In this document: piece by piece, positions 32,444 through 33,001 of the stretch | How positions within the stretch are numbered: the stretch's first letter is position 1 | How the letters are laid out: every line of letters starts with the position of its first letter | Origin: Candidatus Omnitrophota bacterium | Lineage (GTDB): Bacteria > Omnitrophota > Gorgyraeia > Gygaellales > Profunditerraquicolaceae | Assembly: GCA_903882345.1 (NCBI GenBank) | Contig: CAIRWO010000149.1 | Span: 1 to 33,001, forward strand | Length of the DNA: 33,001 nucleotides | Reading direction: 5' to 3' | Made by a program: the position numbers and the translations under genes | The notes under the pieces: generated by a model | Told to the model about the DNA's origin: nothing | The model's input: the letters and a program-made list of their open reading frames with translations, nothing else | Databases searched by the model: none

Positions 32444-32491
32444 CACCCCGCGCTTATCGGATTTGCGCGGGTGTGCCCTTCTGGGCAAGGA
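32443..32491 (+). repeat. Double-hairpin intercistronic element, copy 5 (kdpA/kdpB)
   Basis: Hairpin 1 pairs ACACC-C-CGCGC (32443-32453) with GCGCGGGTGT (32465-32474) around a TATCGGAT core. Hairpin 2 is TGCCC-TTCT-GGGCA (32474-32487), running into AAGGA (32487-32491), six bases before the kdpB ATG. The inner stem of hairpin 1 is entirely different from copies 1, 2 and 4, but the pairing is kept. Confidence 0.8.
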
Positions 32492-32497
32492 CTATCC

Positions 32498-33001
32498 ATG
32501 AGTAAGTTGCATAAAGCAAAATCTTTATTTGACTCTTCTATCGCCAGGGTAGCGGCTATTGATTCGCTAAGGAAATTAAATCCCGGACATCAGATCAAAA
32601 ACCCCGTGATGTTTGTGGTATTGGTAGGTAGTATTTTAACCACTGGATTATATATCCAGGCATTAACCGGCCATGGCGAAACCAAAGCCAGTTTTATTTT
32701 ATCCATAACCTTATGGTTATGGTTTACTTTGATTTTTGCTAACTTTGCCGAAGCTATGGCTGAGGGTAGGGGAAAGGCGCAAGCTGAAAGCTTGAAAAAG
32801 GCGCGTAAAGATACTCTTGCCAAAAAACTTTCAAAAGCCGAATACGGATTAGATTATGAAAAGATATCCGCCTCAATGCTGCGAAAAGGAGATATTGTCC
32901 TTGCTGAAGCGGGCGATATCATACCCATGGACGGAGAAGTTATCGAGGGCGTGGCAAGCGTTGATGAGAGCGCGATTACCGGAGAGAGCGCGCCTGTTAT
33001 A
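32498..33001 (+). CDS. kdpB: Potassium-transporting ATPase ATP-binding subunit B (5' part)
   Basis: KdpB is the P-type ATPase subunit that drives K+ uptake by KdpA. The frame is open to the right edge; 168 residues are visible. The N-terminus has IDSLRKLNPGHQIKNPVMFV, two membrane helices at about 38-55 and 65-82, and FANFAEAMAEGRGKAQAESL, a KdpB signature. The actuator domain starts with GDIVLAEAGDIIPMDGEVIE and ends at the window edge with VDESAITGESAPVI, the TGES dephosphorylation motif. The phosphorylation site (DKTGT) lies beyond the edge. The ATG has AAGGA, supplied by repeat copy 5, six bases upstream, in place of the tight kdpA-kdpB junction usual elsewhere. Confidence 0.97.
   Translation, partial: MSKLHKAKSLFDSSIARVAAIDSLRKLNPGHQIKNPVMFVVLVGSILTTGLYIQALTGHGETKASFILSITLWLWFTLIFANFAEAMAEGRGKAQAESLKKARKDTLAKKLSKAEYGLDYEKISASMLRKGDIVLAEAGDIIPMDGEVIEGVASVDESAITGESAPVI

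Overview
The window looks like chromosome from an uncultured, Gram-negative-type bacterium. The gene content (polA-glgA-coaE-rho, prfA-prmC-murA, trpGDCF, mtnA-thiL-tsaE-tsaB-alr, an LptF/LptG pair) and the sequence style suggest a Candidatus Omnitrophica-like lineage. That placement is inference from gene order and outer-membrane export genes; no 16S or other formal marker is present. LptF/LptG, a BepA-like M48 lipoprotein and an ArnT-like glycosyltransferase all argue for an outer membrane. Coding density is very high and many genes overlap by 4-50 nt.

Layout. 1-490: 3' end of a WecA/MraY-type sugar-phosphate transferase. 499-1344: promoter and an exported TPR protein. 1395-7123: polA, glgA, coaE, rho, tightly packed. 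7126-8474: rpmE behind a double-hairpin element, then prfA. 8467-13511: prmC, murA, trpG, trpD, trpC, trpF as an overlapping chain. 13495-13659: a large imperfect palindrome covering the end of trpF. 13667-18503: TPR protein, mtnA, thiL, tsaE, tsaB, alr. 18500-21416, minus strand: lptG, lptF and comF, with transcription running comF-lptF-lptG. 21486-28608: CaCA-type exchanger, greA, NUDIX hydrolase, ArnT-like glycosyltransferase, pyrE, HI0933-family flavoprotein, and a Maf-M48 protease fusion. 28601-29993: exported GH39/GH5-like glycosidase and YggT. 29994-33001: a potassium-uptake locus with promoter, c-di-AMP (ydaO/yuaA) riboswitch, intrinsic terminator, two tiny membrane ORFs, kdpF, kdpA and the start of kdpB, which runs off the window.

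The most unusual signal is a small dispersed element made of two adjacent hairpins. The first closes ACACC...GGTGT around a conserved TAT(A/C)GGAT loop; the second is TGNNN...NNNCA and runs directly into AAGGA. Three copies sit between genes (rho/rpmE, small ORF/kdpF, kdpA/kdpB). In all three the terminal AAGGA is the Shine-Dalgarno of the next gene, and in the two kdp copies the first base is the last base of the upstream TAA stop. A fourth copy is translated in frame inside the glycosyltransferase gene. A fifth, degenerate copy follows the riboswitch terminator. Stem sequences differ between copies with compensatory changes, so the structure is being kept. I know of no named family with this design.

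Other points of interest: a four-unit CTTTTGC tandem repeat inside the signal peptide that joins the Maf and M48 halves, the palindrome at the trpF end, near-leaderless promoters, and a Rho with an altered P-loop.
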